In this document: positions 32,760 through 47,040 of the stretch, in pieces
Layout of the letters: each line of letters opens with the position of its first letter
Position numbering within the stretch: the first letter of the stretch is position 1
Origin: Balamuthia mandrillaris
Lineage: Eukaryota; Discosea; Longamoebia; Balamuthiidae
Reading direction: 5' to 3'
DNA: 56,610 nucleotides
Assembly: GCA_031835245.1 (NCBI GenBank)
Contig: JAVKOQ010000333.1
Span: 1-56,610 of the forward strand
The notes under the pieces: generated by a model
What the model saw: only the letters and a program-made list of their open reading frames with translations
Told to the model about the DNA's origin: nothing
Database searches by the model: none
Translations under genes and position numbers: made by a program

Positions 32760-34256
32760 ATGAAGAGAGAGGCGGAGGCAGTGGGGGATTCTGGCAGTAG
32801 CAGTGCGGCCGAGGAGAGGGTTGCACCCACGCCTTCTTCTGCTGCTGGCAAGTCTGGTGGCCGTCCTACCGCTACTTATTCTTCGTCCTCTGGCATAGTG
32901 CTCAAACGTATTTGCTCCCTGTTTTTATTTGCCAAAAATGTCATCCGACGGGCTGATCGTTTTTTGTTTGCAGAGCATACGGACAGTTGGTGGGACAGTT
33001 TGCTTGGAGCGGTGGAAGACCTGGCCGACCAGGTGGAGTACTCGTTCTGGAGCTTGGTGGAGACGGTGGAGAGCGACCTGTTTGCGGAGGCGCCGGCCCC
33101 TCATGCCCAGAGCCGCAAAGTCAGGAAGGCCTTTCAGAATACTTTTCAATTGCCTCCTGAGGAGGCTCTCTATGGAGGTAACTTGTTCTTGCTTCCTGTT
33201 GTTGATCCTCTTCTTGCTTCTTGCTTGTTCTTCTTGTTCTTGTTCTTGTTCTTGTTCTTCTTCTTCTTCTTCTTCTTCTTCTTCTTCTTCTTCTTCTTTC
33301 TTCTTCTTCTTCTTCTTCTTCTTCTTCTTTCTTCTTCTTCTTCTGCCTTCTTTCTTCCTGCTTCTTCTTCTTCTTCTTCTTCTTCTTCTTCTTCTTCTTC
33401 TTCTTCTACTACTACTACTTCTTGTTCTTGTTCTTGTTCTTGTTCTTCTTCTTTTCTTCTTCTTCTTTTTCTTCTTCTTCTTCTTCTTCTTCTTCTTCTT
33501 CTTCTTCTTCTTCTTTCTTCTTGCTTCTGCTTCTTCTTCTTCTTCTTCTTCTTCTTCTTCTTCTTCTTTCTTCTTCTTCTTCTTTTTCTTCTTCTTCTTC
33601 TTCTTCTTCTTTTCTTCTTCTTCTTCTTGAGCTTCTTCTTCTTCTTCTTGTTCTTCTTGTTCTTATTCTTCTTCTTCTTCTTCTTCTTCTTCTTCTTCTT
33701 CTTCTTCTTCTTCGTTTTCATTTTTCTTTTAAGCTTGTTGTTTTTCGTGTACTCGTTCTCATGGCTTTACGGTGAGCAGTGTTTGGTTGTATCATCTTGA
33801 GTGGCAACATGGGCATACATGGGCTTTGTTACCTCTCTGAGCATTATCTATCCTTTTGTGCAGGACACAACAAACGACTCAAAGTAAGTGTTTTTTAAAA
33901 TATATCTTCTATTGTCTGTCTTTTCTCTTAACCTTTAAAAAAACAAACAGGTTATAATACCGTTTCGCAACATTGTGCATATAGACAAAGCCATCAGTAA
34001 CTTTGAAAATGCTCCTCCTCTGTTCAAGCTAGCTCCGGCTTCTGCATCACCGATGGTACCGAAGAAAGAAGAAAAACGTGATGATGAAGAAGAAGAGAAA
34101 GAGAAAGAAGAAGAACGAGAAGAAAAAGAGAAAGAAGAAGAGAAAACAGAACCTGCAACTTCAGAAGCGCAATCAGAGACAACGACTGTTAAGAAGGGCA
34201 ACAAGCAACAAGCTAAACCAGACTGTATTCGTATTTATGCTGCTGACAATACCGTA

Positions 34257-34294
<38 letters not shown>

Positions 34295-34716
34295 TTCTTG
34301 ACTTGTCGTTTGTTTTCTTGTTTTGGGCTAACCATGCTCATTGCGGTTTGGCTCTACTGCAGTTGCATCACTTCTTTGGAGTGAAGAACAGTTCCATTTT
34401 CAACAGTTGGTACGAAGCCACATGGAAGCTGTGGAAAAGAAGTCAGGCTTCCAAACAACAACGTTCAGCAGCGCCAACTGCTTCATCATCAGCAGAGAAG
34501 AAAGAAGAAGGCAACGAAAGAAAAGAACATGTTGAGGAACAGAAAATGAAGAGGACAAACAAAAACTCTGAGAAAGAGAAAGAACGAGAGGATGACTATC
34601 AAGCCATGAAATGGACCATTCGTGACGATGATGAAGGCGAATGCACCGAAATGAACGTTTTCAACAAGGGAGAGGAGGAGAAACAGAAAGAGAAAGAAAC
34701 AAAAGGACCGGAATGA
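32760..34716 (+). CDS. GRAM-domain protein
   Basis: Five exons (32760-32907, 32974-33177, 33780-33883, 33951-34253, 34363-34716) give about 370 residues. The 66-bp first intron is also open if retained. Joining restores a GRAM domain: AFQNTFQLPPEEALYG, then VFGCIILSGNMGIHGLCYLS, EHYLSFCAGHNKRLKVIIPF, RNIVHIDKAI and KPDCIRIYAADNT with LHHFFGVKNSSIFNSWYEA. GRAM domains bind phosphoinositides or phosphatidylserine at membranes, often at ER contact sites. There is no VASt domain or C-terminal membrane helix in the window. Glu/Lys-rich stretches interrupt and follow the domain. The second intron is 602 bp and almost wholly TTC repeat. Confidence 0.8.
33224..33713 (+). repeat. (TTC)n tract about 490 bp in GRAM gene intron
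   Basis: Nearly pure CTT/TTC repeats with scattered TTG, TTTC and GCTTC interruptions fill the intron 33178-33779. Confidence 0.95.
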
Positions 34717-34724
34717 TGAGCTCA

Positions 34725-35272
34725 TCATTGCTTGTTGCTTGATTGTGTGGTGGATGCCGATGCCTTTGGAGTTACTGTAATGACTTCATCCGACGTCTCG
34801 ATGTCCACATCTCCCTCTTTCTTTCCCTCTTCTTGCAACGTTGCCTTCTCGATAAACCTTTCTTTCTCTTCCTTCCTTCCCTCTCCTTCTTTCTTGCCTT
34901 CATTCTCATACTTTGCAAGCGTTTGCTGATGAGCAAGCAACGCGGCTTCTATCTGCTCCTTCGAAGAATCCGAAGCGGAGACCCACCTCACCTTCTCCCC
35001 TCTTTGCTCCATGAGGATCTCCTCCACGTTCCTCCCTCTGCCGAACCAATTCAAGTTGTCCGCGATGAGGTGGAGGCTGCGGCAGGAGGAGCAGCGGATG
35101 ATCACCACGCCGCGCTCGTAGCTCTGCCGGTAGAAGCTCTTGGCCTCGCGCGTGTTGCAGACGCGACAGGTGTAGTGCATCAGAAGCTTTGGCTTGAAGG
35201 AAGCTACTGGTGTCTTTTTTTGTTTGCATGAGTCAGAAAAAGAAGGGAGAGTGAGAGAAGAGAGAGTGAGAG

Positions 35273-35336
<64 letters not shown>

Positions 35337-35707
35337 AAAACAACAGAGAGAAAGAGTACGGAAGAGGATGATGAATCATTTGAAGAGGGAGAGCCCGGAG
35401 CAGCGGCGGTGTTATCCGAGGGGTTGGTTCTGGAGCAGAGCGTTCTTCTTGCATGAAGATGCGAAAAAGAGAAGGAGAAGGCGCGTTGTTGCTGTAGTTC
35501 ATCGGAGCGAGGCCTCGGGAGGAGGAGAGAAGGAGATCGGGAGGAGAGGCTACGGGTGTGAGTGCCCTCCCTCCATCTCCGCCATGGGTTACCTATGGTC
35601 GCCGAAGCAGCGGACACCGAGGCGGAGGAAGGAGCCCTCTTGGCGGAGCAAAACGCCAACACGGAAGTGGGACGCATCAAGGCCAGCTGCTGTCCTCTTG
35701 GCTTCAT
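34725..35707 (-). CDS. ZIM17: DNL zinc-finger protein, Zim17/Tim15/Hep1 type
   Basis: Two exons (35707-35360 and 35213-34725) join in phase 0 for 278 residues. The zinc domain has paired cysteines HYTCRVCNTREAKSFYRQSY and GVVIIRCSSCRSLHLIADNL, followed by NWFG: the DNL signature. The first exon is Arg/Ser/Ala-rich without acids (MRPTSVLAFCSAKRAPSSAS), a good mitochondrial presequence; ATG 35677 is an alternative start. Zim17 keeps mitochondrial Hsp70 soluble and helps protein import and Fe-S protein folding. A long Glu/Lys-rich C-terminal tail is unusual for the family. The gene converges with the GRAM gene (8 bp apart). Confidence 0.88.
35278..35332 (-). repeat. (GA)n, sense CT, in ZIM17 intron
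   Basis: About 27 GA units on the plus strand lie between the acceptor (35214) and donor (35359) of the minus-strand gene. Confidence 0.92.
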
Positions 35708-36301
35708 CTTTTTCTTTTGAGTTTGGTCGGCACAAATATAATTTTCGTTTTCCAGGAAATATTTAGTTGTCGCGACGACATGATAAATAGATGGTAACGC
35801 AAACAAAGGCCAAGAATGAAGGCAGAGCCCTGTAACATACTCCTTTTTCGCCAGGAGTGGTAGTAGGGGGGGGCGTTGCTGTAACACCCCCACCTAAACA
35901 GACGACCCCAAGTGGTCGGGGGCTTGATGACAACCAACCAAAAAAATAGAGATGATCAGCTCTGGCGCCATGGAAGCGTTCATTATAGCAGTACCGCTTC
36001 GAGGCGGGAAACCATTTATTGCAATAAACAGATGCGTTTCGTCTTTTCGCACAGCGTTGCATCCTGAAGCACGAAAACCTGAAGAAAACAGCCGATAAAA
36101 AGGAAAAAAAGCTGGATGTAAAGGATGCATTTGTTAATCCGCGTTACGGCATCGAATCGTTTAATACAGCAGCTCTTTCATCGAATAGTTTTCTGCTCTC
36201 ATCGTGTGGCAGAGATTGTCACCTTTTCTTCGATGGTTCACAGACCTTTGTTTGTGGAGAAGCCATAACAAAACAACCTCCGCAGCACCAACAAAGAAAG
36301 G
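35708..36301. other. Divergent intergenic region with short hairpins
   Basis: Between divergent ZIM17 and the Frizzled-like gene. TGTCGCGACGACA at about 35768-35780 lies about 61 bp before the ZIM17 ATG. GGGGGCGTT/AACACCCCC (about 35869-35893, one mismatch) and CTCC...GGAG (about 35841-35858) form possible hairpins. Short ORFs on the minus strand are not convincing. Confidence 0.4.
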
Positions 36302-36562
36302 ATGAAGGTTTCCCTTGTGACGTTGGTGCTGGTTTTTGTTGTGTTGGTGACGGCCGGTCTGGAAGCAAGAGCCGGGACTTGGACGGACAATATACAAGAG
36401 CCCAGCTGCGTGCCTTTTGTTTCAGCCGAGGTGGGGGCTTGCGTGGACGTGTTGGGATATTCAGGTTTGGTTTTGTCCCTCCTTTTCTGTTTTTTTAAGT
36501 TACGTTTTGTTAGTTGTTTGAGTTCTTATTTTTGTTTTTGTTTTTTTATTTTTTACATTTTT

Positions 36563-36595
<33 letters not shown>

Positions 36596-39299
36596 TTTTT
36601 TTTTTTTTTTTTTTTTTGTGGTTCAGAAGTTTTTTCTTTGTTTCTTTTTTTTTTTTTTAGTGAATAAAAATGTTTATATTAAATGAGTTATGCCTCAAAA
36701 ATTTTTTTTAAAAAAAAACAGAGGGAACGCCTATCTACGTGCAAGGAGACTTAACATGGAACTACCTGGCTTCACGGGCGACCAGCATGACCAACGCTGC
36801 CTCCATCGACACCGTTGAAACGAAGGAGTGCATACAGGCTGCCATCTACGCTGCTTGCGTTACGACCTTTCGGCCGTGTCTCGTTCTAGAAGAGGGTAAA
36901 AAACTGTGTTCCTCCTTCTTGCCTCCTCTTTTTTTTTTTTTTGTACGTTGTGCTTATGTCTTCTCTTCAGAGCCTGTTCCATGGCCGATACAACCATGCC
37001 TGTCTGTGTGTAGCTCCTACAGTAAGTAATCTCTATCTTCCTCTTCGCTGCTCCTCGTGGTTCTTTAACATCTTCGTTTTGCTTCTCATTCTCATTCTCT
37101 GCTCTTTGTTGTTTTCTCCTGCTGCTTCCCCTTCGGTCGTTCAAACAACAAGTGGAAACATGCGGAAGGATCCTTCAAAACGGTTTACCGATAGGCATTG
37201 CGTTGATCCTGCCAGAACCTCAGATGGGATACAACCTAACCTGTTCCGAAAGAGACGTTTGGACCAACTATACGAGCTTTTGGAAGGAGCCCTCTTACAA
37301 CGTTTCTGCGGCATACTTTACGGAGGGGGCTGACGAGCATTCCTCCATAACTTTGGAATGCTCTGACCCTAGAGGAGGTAACGCAGTGTTTGCTTGTCAA
37401 CTGCCGTTGGTCACTTCTGACGATGGCAGATGTGGATTCGAATGTCCACTGCCGACTTTGACGGAGGAGCAGTATGGGGCTGTGAAGACTGTGCAGGCTG
37501 TGCTGGCGTGGTGCTCTTTGGTACCGTAAATCCTTTGCTTTTCTCTTCTTCTTCTTGTTCTTCTTGTTCTTCTTCTTGTGCTTCGTTCTTCGTTCTTCTT
37601 CTTCTTCTTCTTCTTCTTCTTCTTCTTCTTGTTCTTCTTCTTCTTCTTCTTCTTCTTCTTCTTCTTCTTCTTCATCTTTTTCGTTCTTCTTCTTCTTGTC
37701 CTTCTTCTGCTTCTTCTGCTTCTTCTTCTTCTTGTTCTTCTTCTTGTTCTTGTTCTTCTTCTTCTTCTTCTTCTTCTTCTTTTCTCCATCTCTCTGTCCT
37801 CCTCTTTGTAATGTTCACTGCTGTCTTTTAACTTTCTTTAAAATAAAAGGTTGCAACATGTGTAATGATCATCACAACCTCGTTGCACAAACATCAGCGC
37901 CAGTTCCCGGCCAACTTGGTGATCATGGTCGCCATCTCCGCCAACATAGCTGCTGGAGCGTTGTGTCTCGCCCACATGATAGGAGAAGAAGAGGTTTGGT
38001 GCGACGATGCCGTCATCACGTTCGAGTCCGAGTTCAACAGACATCTCGTTACGTTGGATAACGCAGCTGAACTCTATGTTAAAACATCTTTGTGTACATT
38101 TCAAGGTTTGTGTTTCATTTGTTTTTGTTTGCTTTGGTTTAACATCGTCTTTCCTTCAACAAAGGATTCCTGTTGATGTTTGGCATTCTAGCTGCAACCT
38201 TTTGGTAACTATCCAGCATGTTGGCTTAGACGTCTCGTTTTTCTTTTAACACTCCAGGTTTTGTTCTTGAACACCAAAGGTGGCTTCTTATTGCTGTAAA
38301 TATGCTCTTTCAGTTGATGTGGAGAGACTACATTCCGGAAAGATGGAAAGACAACTTAGACTTGAAACTTCAGTTGGTGTTTCATGTGCTGGCTTGGGGC
38401 TTGGCCGCTCTCTTCGCCCTCATCCCTGCTGCCACCGACAGCATCGCCTTCACCTCTGCTGATACTTTGTACGTAATCCTCTCACTTGTCTAACTTGACC
38501 CTGTCTAAACTTGTTCGATATGCAGTTGTTTCGTGAGTTCGTATGCAGGAGGAGAAGCCATGTTCTGGTCGTTTTGGGTGGTGCCAGTGAGCGTGTGCCT
38601 CAGCATCGGCACGCTGTGCTTCCTCGTTTGTATCATCAAGATATCCTTCATCAGCTTCCAAACCGGTCGCTTGGAGCTGCTTCTGAACAACTTGCGGGTG
38701 GTCATGTTCGTGGTGGTCTTTCTTTTGGTGTACTGCTTCCTGTTTGCCTATTCCATCAAAGTCCAGAGCTCCAAAGAGGAAGTGGAGAAGGCCTATGATA
38801 GATATTTCGCTTGCATGATGTTTCCTTGGATATTTGGCAAAGAGGGGTCTGGAGATTGTAAGCTGGATGAGGACGTTACGAGCTACCCATTGGTCGTGTT
38901 GAGAGCGATTGGCGTCTCGGCTCTGGGTGTGTTACCCTTTAGTGTTCTTTTCGTCCTGATTCTCCTTCAGCTTCTTCTCCCTCCTCTGTGTTATCTTCTT
39001 GTTCTTCATGTCTCTTCCTCTCACTCACTCTTTCTCTTTTTTCTTTCTCTGTCTCGCTTTCTTTGTATGGTACTCACAACCCGTGTTTTTTTTTTTTTTT
39101 TTTTTTCTCAAAAGGACTTTTGCTCTTCTGCACTTTCGCCAATAGAGAATGGCTAAAAGTCTACCAACAAACTCTGTCTTCCTCCACGTCCAAGCTGAAA
39201 CGATCCTCGGAGAAACCACCAATCTCCAGCAAGAAGAGAACGAAAAAAAGCAAGAGGAGCTCTTCATCAAACTCCAAAAAGATGCCGACAGCAGTTTAA
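36302..39299 (+). CDS. Frizzled/Smoothened-like seven-helix receptor
   Basis: Nine exons (36302-36464, 36722-36895, 36971-37021, 37153-37520, 37850-38105, 38165-38204, 38280-38468, 38526-38926, 39115-39299) close in phase for 608 residues. A signal peptide (MKVSLVTLVLVFVVLVTAGL) is followed by a Cys-rich, FZ-like ectodomain (SCVPFVSAEVGACVDV, KECIQAAIYAACVTTFRPC, PWPIQPCLSVCSSYVETCG) and a Cys-rich linker before TM1. Seven helices follow; examples are LVIMVAISANIAAGALCL, LQLVFHVLAWGLAALFALIP, FWVVPVSVCLSIGTLCFLV and VVMFVVVFLLVYCFLFA. The architecture matches Dictyostelium Frizzled/Smoothened-like receptors. The tail is Lys/Ser-rich, and I see no KTxxxW motif. Ligand unknown. Confidence 0.85.
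37543..37788 (+). repeat. (TTC)n-rich intron tract
   Basis: CTT/TTC repeats with TTG interruptions occupy most of the intron 37521-37849 of the Frizzled-like gene, just before TM1 coding sequence. Intron 1 has long T runs (about 36568-36616). Confidence 0.9.
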
Positions 39300-39970
39300 A
39301 CCAAGTTGCTGTAATTGTTGTATAAGGTATGGTGATGAATGTGGGAAATAAGAAAAACCAGGAGGATGGAAACGAACCAACACATGGTGCACCTCCGTTT
39401 TACGTTGTATAAAGCAAAGCATCGTTTGGTTGGTTATATTCGTTCAAAGGGTTAGAAGATATGTCGCTGGGCATCTCTGAAAAGCCATACGTTAGTGTTT
39501 CGTTGCTTACATCAAAAGACATAGCCCCTCGCTTTGGGTTTTTCCTGGGCCTTCTAGACGAAGAAGTGGAGAAGTGTTTGGGAGGAGGAGGTTTGGCTTG
39601 TTGGTCGCGAATGCAACGATGCCAGACGCAGCCACCCGGAGGTCCTTGTCGACGGCGTTTACCGCACAGCGCGGAAGCAAAGCAGTCCAGTGGAGGTGGC
39701 AGGATGGCCTAGTCGGTGCGATCAAGTCTGTCTCACCGATTGAGCGAAGATATTCCGTGGGAGCGGCTCGGGGGGGGGGGGAGGGGGGGGGGGTAACGGA
39801 GCTTGTTGTAGGTTAGAACATTGAAGTTGAAGCTGTGGAATAAAAGTAAAAGGTAGACCCAGGAATCGTCGACCCCTTATGTCTGGGTCTAACCTGGGAG
39901 ATCTCGGGGATAGGATTGTTTCTTCGCAGAAGTATCATGCAACACTGCGAGGTAAGGCGTGAGGGCAAAC

Positions 39971-40009
<39 letters not shown>

Positions 40010-40230
40010 AGGCTGAGCTTTTCATTCATTTTTGGAAAAGGAAAAGGGCGCCTTCAGATCTGCTCCAGATGTGAAACTGTCTATTTTAGGTAACGCAAGA
40101 TCTATGTTGCTCAGCAACCGGGGAAAAATGAAAATTCGCCGAAAATCGAAAATTACAACGCTGACGTCAGCCGTTCGGCTCTGGAAAAAAAAAAAACAAA
40201 AGAAGAAAAAGAAGAAGAAATGTGCTTGGC
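39300..40230. other. Long intergenic region: weak ORF, poly-G, hairpin, GA run
   Basis: The widest gene-poor stretch. An 83-codon ORF (39461-39712) has a plausible first half (KPYVSVSLLTSKDIAPRFGF) but no domain. A G-run (39770-39793, one A) follows. GGTAGACCCAG/CTGGGTCTAACC (39852-39862 and 39883-39894) pair with a one-base bulge. A GA run lies at about 39974-40004. A 12-bp palindrome GCTGACGTCAGC (40159-40170) is 61-72 bp before the CDC7-like ATG. Confidence 0.45.
40159..40170. promoter_or_regulatory. GCTGACGTCAGC palindrome (CRE-like)
   Basis: Perfect 12-bp palindrome containing the bZIP-type core TGACGTCA, 61-72 bp upstream of the CDC7-like start codon. Confidence 0.4.
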
Positions 40231-43358
<3,128 letters not shown>

Positions 43359-43581
43359 AAACAAAAAAAAACTGTAGTGTACACTTCTTTCCGTTTAGCT
43401 TTACAGGATCAAAATTCGAAAAAGGAAATAACGCATTAATAGCCGACGTCATGTTATGTGTTTTTGGAAATATATGATGTCATTAAATCCTAATTTGGAA
43501 AGTAAATTCACCATCACGTGTCAAAAATTTCGCAAATAAAGGACCCCACCTGAACCTTAAAACTGTAACAAACAAAAAAAA
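43359..43581. promoter_or_regulatory. Upstream region of the HPP gene
   Basis: AT-rich with GCCGACGTCATG (about 43443), a TGATGTCATT (about 43477) and CACGTGTC (about 43516), variants of the TGACGTCA and CACGTG cores. No gene. Confidence 0.35.
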
Positions 43582-44388
43582 ATGGGGAAGACGGCAGAGG
43601 AGGAGGTCATGTCGGCGCAACAACAAACCGAAAGAACACCGGTGGTGGGCGATGAAGAGGAAGACCAAAAGCTCATCTTGATGATGGAATGCGAACCGAT
43701 TGGAGGGGATGATCGCTCGGAACCTGGTCCGCAAGAACCACCGAAGCCGGAAGAACTGGCGGAGGAGAAAAAGGTGCCTTACGACCCGGAAATTCTGAGC
43801 TATGAGGAGCGGTGGTGGCTCAAGCGGAGGACGAGAGAGTGGTGGCACTCCGCCAAGGGCTGGATAGTGGCTTACTTTGCGGCCTTGTTTCCTTCTCCCG
43901 CGCAGCAAGACCGTTGCGTTCGTTTTTCCCTTTCATCTTATTTCGTCTTTCTTTTTCTTATTTTTTTTTCGGTTTCAAAACAAAAACAAAAGATGGAGTA
44001 TAACCTGAGAACGTTTTTTGCCAAGATGAAGGGTGAACGTGGCTTCAGCGCCGGACCGAAGCTCCCTTTGCCTCTCTCTACCATTGTGCTGAGTTTTGTT
44101 GGTGCTTTTTGCGGCATCCTCGTGGTACGTTAGCTTCTTTCCTCCTCTCTGTTCGTTGCTGCTCTTTCCTTCTCACTTCACGCCTTCTCGTGTTCTCTCT
44201 TCTATAAAAACGAACAGATATCCATGTTGGACCGTTTCATTTTTGAAGAAAGGGATCTTACCTTTTTTATTATGAGCTACTGCGCTTCTGCTGCACTTAT
44301 TTATGGCGCTCCTCATGTATTTTATTCTCCTCCTCTTTCTCCTCGCTCTTTTATTTCAGTTTGGCTTCTTCTCTTCTTCCATTCTCTG

Positions 44389-44458
<70 letters not shown>

Positions 44459-47040
44459 ACCTCCTCTCTCTCTCTGTCTCTGTCTCTGTCTCTGTCTCTG
44501 TCTCTGTCTCTGTCTCTGTCTCTGTCTCTGTCTCTGTCTCTGTCTCTGTCTCTGTCTCTGTCTCTGTCTCTGTCTCTGTCTCTGTCTCTGTCTCTGTCTC
44601 TGTCTCTGTCTCTGTCTCCGTCTCTCTGCTTTAAGCGACCATTAACACCAAAACATACAAAAAGGGTCCGCTTTCTCAACCGCGTAACTTGATAGGAGGA
44701 CACTTCATATCAGCCATCCTCGGAGTCCTTCTCAGCAAGTTTGCTTACTCCGAAACCTCTCGCGTGGTGGTAGCCTCCATGTCCGTAGGGTTGTCCATTG
44801 CCGTGATGCAGTTGACCAACACGCTGCATCCGCCTGGTGCCACCACTGTCATCATTCCCATTGTAGGTTCGTTTGTCTGTTTCTAACTGTTTGTGGTTTT
44901 GTTTTCCGTTGGGTTATCTGTATTCCTTCTAAACAAACCAACCGACAAATACGTGGTGGATCCCGTTTATTCCTTTTGTTGTCCAATCTTGGCAAAGGAG
45001 CATAACCTCAAGGCTCAGTGGCAGAGAATGATGAACAAAGTGTACAACAACCAACAGTCCTTTCCTGCTTTGACGGGTTGGAGCGAGAACACTTGCGTCT
45101 TTCATCCAGGTGGTTCTACGACGAAGGCGATGACAGCAACAACAGATGAGGAGAGAAACGAGGGAGAAGGAAACAAGGCTGAAGACGGAGAACGCCCCTC
45201 CATTGTGGATGTAACAGACTGTATCTTTGTTCATCGGTTGGCTGATTTTGCAAGACTAGGTATCATCTTTTTCTTGTTCTACTATCTACCTCTCTTTTCA
45301 TACTCCCCACATATCTCTTACATCCCTTTCTGTTCTATCGTTGTCTTGGCTTTAGGTAACGCTAGCTATACCTATCCACCATCCAGACCAAGAGTAAACC
45401 TCGAGTTCGTGTGGGTGTATCGTGATGGAGACCACCGCTTGGCCTCTCTCCGTACAAGAGACATCTATCTGGTGCCCCTTGAAGCCAGTCAACTGGTTCT
45501 TTATCGCTCTCCTCCGGTCTCTATGCAGTGCTTGCTGCAATACAAGATGAAGCAAGGAGAGGACATTGTGTTTTACTTCACACAACCTCCTGAAGCTGCT
45601 CAACAAAACGGTTTCCAGATAAAGGCATTCACTTTGACGAGTAAAGAAGCGAGAGAAGAAGACAAACACGGAGAAGAGTTTTTGAAGTTGCATCCTCCAG
45701 AAGAAAGAATATCGGTGGAAGGTTATGAGCGCTCAGAAGAGGGTTTGCAGTTTGTGGATTGTACGGCGGAGGCAATGTTCGAAGGCAAAGACAAAGAGAA
45801 TGTGCATCCTGATATTAGGATGTATAAGTGTAGAGTAACGTGCCCTTCTGATGTAGATCATACATTGTTTTGCATTCAGTACAATTGGTACTATAGCATG
45901 CGATTCCTTGGTGTCCCCGAGGATGCAAAAGGTTAGTATTTTGATCAAAAGTCATGGTATTCTCAGGTTCTCCTTGTCTTCTCATGTTTTTCTTGCTTTA
46001 AGGATATGAACTGCAAGCCGCTCGAGATCCTTCCAATGTGACGAACTTAAGTCCGGTGGTGGAGCTATCTGCGGAAGAAAGACAACGCTTTCTTCGCAGC
46101 GATAATATGAAGTACAATTTCAAGGATGCTCGTTTTCAGGACTGGATCCAGCGAAACAATCTCGCCTTTGACCCGTCCACCGAGACCGACGTGGACTATG
46201 CCTATCGTGTCCTTCGTCATATTGTTGCCACTGTCAAATACACAGATGAACTCGGTTTGTTTGTTCTTGTCCCATTGCTTCTTTGTCCTGCTTTTTCTTA
46301 TCCTCCTTGTCCTTTGTGCTTTTCTTTTTCGCATACAAAAAAACTTTGCAGAAAAACAAGGATGTGGAATGGGAGGAGTAGCTGCAGGCGTAGTGGACTT
46401 GAACACTGACTGTGGTGGATACTCGCTGATGTTCACTTCTACCATGCGGTACAACGGGATTCCTGCCCGCTTGCTGCAGGGCCAGCATGCCAACCCCGAA
46501 ATCTTTGGTCTTTTGGTTCGTTTCAAGTCTTCTTGTTGTCAAGTCTCCGTTCTTCATGGCTTACTTTGAAAATAAAAACAGGGTGCTCTCAACGGTGGTG
46601 GCTATGTGCGGCAAAAGGTACAAGAGTCATTCCATTGCATGGCTGAGTTCTACAGCGACCGTTTGAAGCAATGGATACCAGTAGAATGCACCAACGGCTC
46701 TGAACGAATGTTTGGCAGAGACCGCAGCAAACCGTTCTTCACCAAACATTATGACTACATTTACCACTTACAGTGCGAAAGTTATCCTCCTGTTACTTCA
46801 GTATGTACTCCGCTTAGTCTCTTGTTTTTCTGTTTTGCTTCTTCCTCTCTCGGTTCAAAAAGAAAAAACCAAAGATTAACTTTGTAATCGTTGAAAAAGA
46901 ACGAAAAGACCAGCGAACCAACACAAAAGCTGTACCATCCGTATTTCTTTGGCTCGTTGTTTCCTGTACAGGCCCAGTTTCAGGTGTCACCGTTCCGTCT
47001 TATGCCCGACCGGCAGCTTTGGGATGTTGCCTACCATTAG
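43582..47040 (+). CDS. HPP membrane domain fused to transglutaminase-like domain (or two adjacent genes)
   Basis: Ten exons keep phase through 768 residues. Exons 1-4 (43582-43917, 43993-44124, 44218-44316, 44665-44862) encode an HPP-family membrane domain: [51 protein letters not shown] and [17 protein letters not shown]. The usual last helix is missing. Exons 5-10 (44998-45259, 45356-45931, 46003-46254, 46352-46515, 46582-46800, 46972-47040) encode a soluble part with a transglutaminase-like core: [20 protein letters not shown] with IPARLLQG (Cys), [10 protein letters not shown] (His) and WIPVECTNG, where Glu stands near the usual Asp. Exon 4 and exon 5 meet in phase 0 with no stop. If not spliced there, the HPP part would end at 44886 and a second gene would start downstream. 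Confidence 0.65.
44390..44627 (+). repeat. CT and (CTGTCT)n tract in HPP intron 3
   Basis: A CT run grades into about 27 near-perfect CTGTCT hexamers. The tract lies in the intron 44317-44664 with the pyrimidine-rich strand in sense. Confidence 0.95.

Noticed and set aside
33170-33800. Long ORFs of poly-Phe, poly-Leu, poly-Ser, poly-Lys and poly-Glu across the TTC tract
   Set aside because: They are produced by the repeat itself and lie inside an intron bounded by GT and AG that restores a GRAM domain.
35920-36085. Possible C/D snoRNA (TGATGA near 35925, CTGA near 36064)
   Set aside because: The boxes are about 140 bases apart and lack a terminal stem.
39704-39780. tRNA-like string TGGCCTAGTCGG (A-box-like)
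   Set aside because: No matching B-box, no T-arm and no acceptor stem could be paired downstream.
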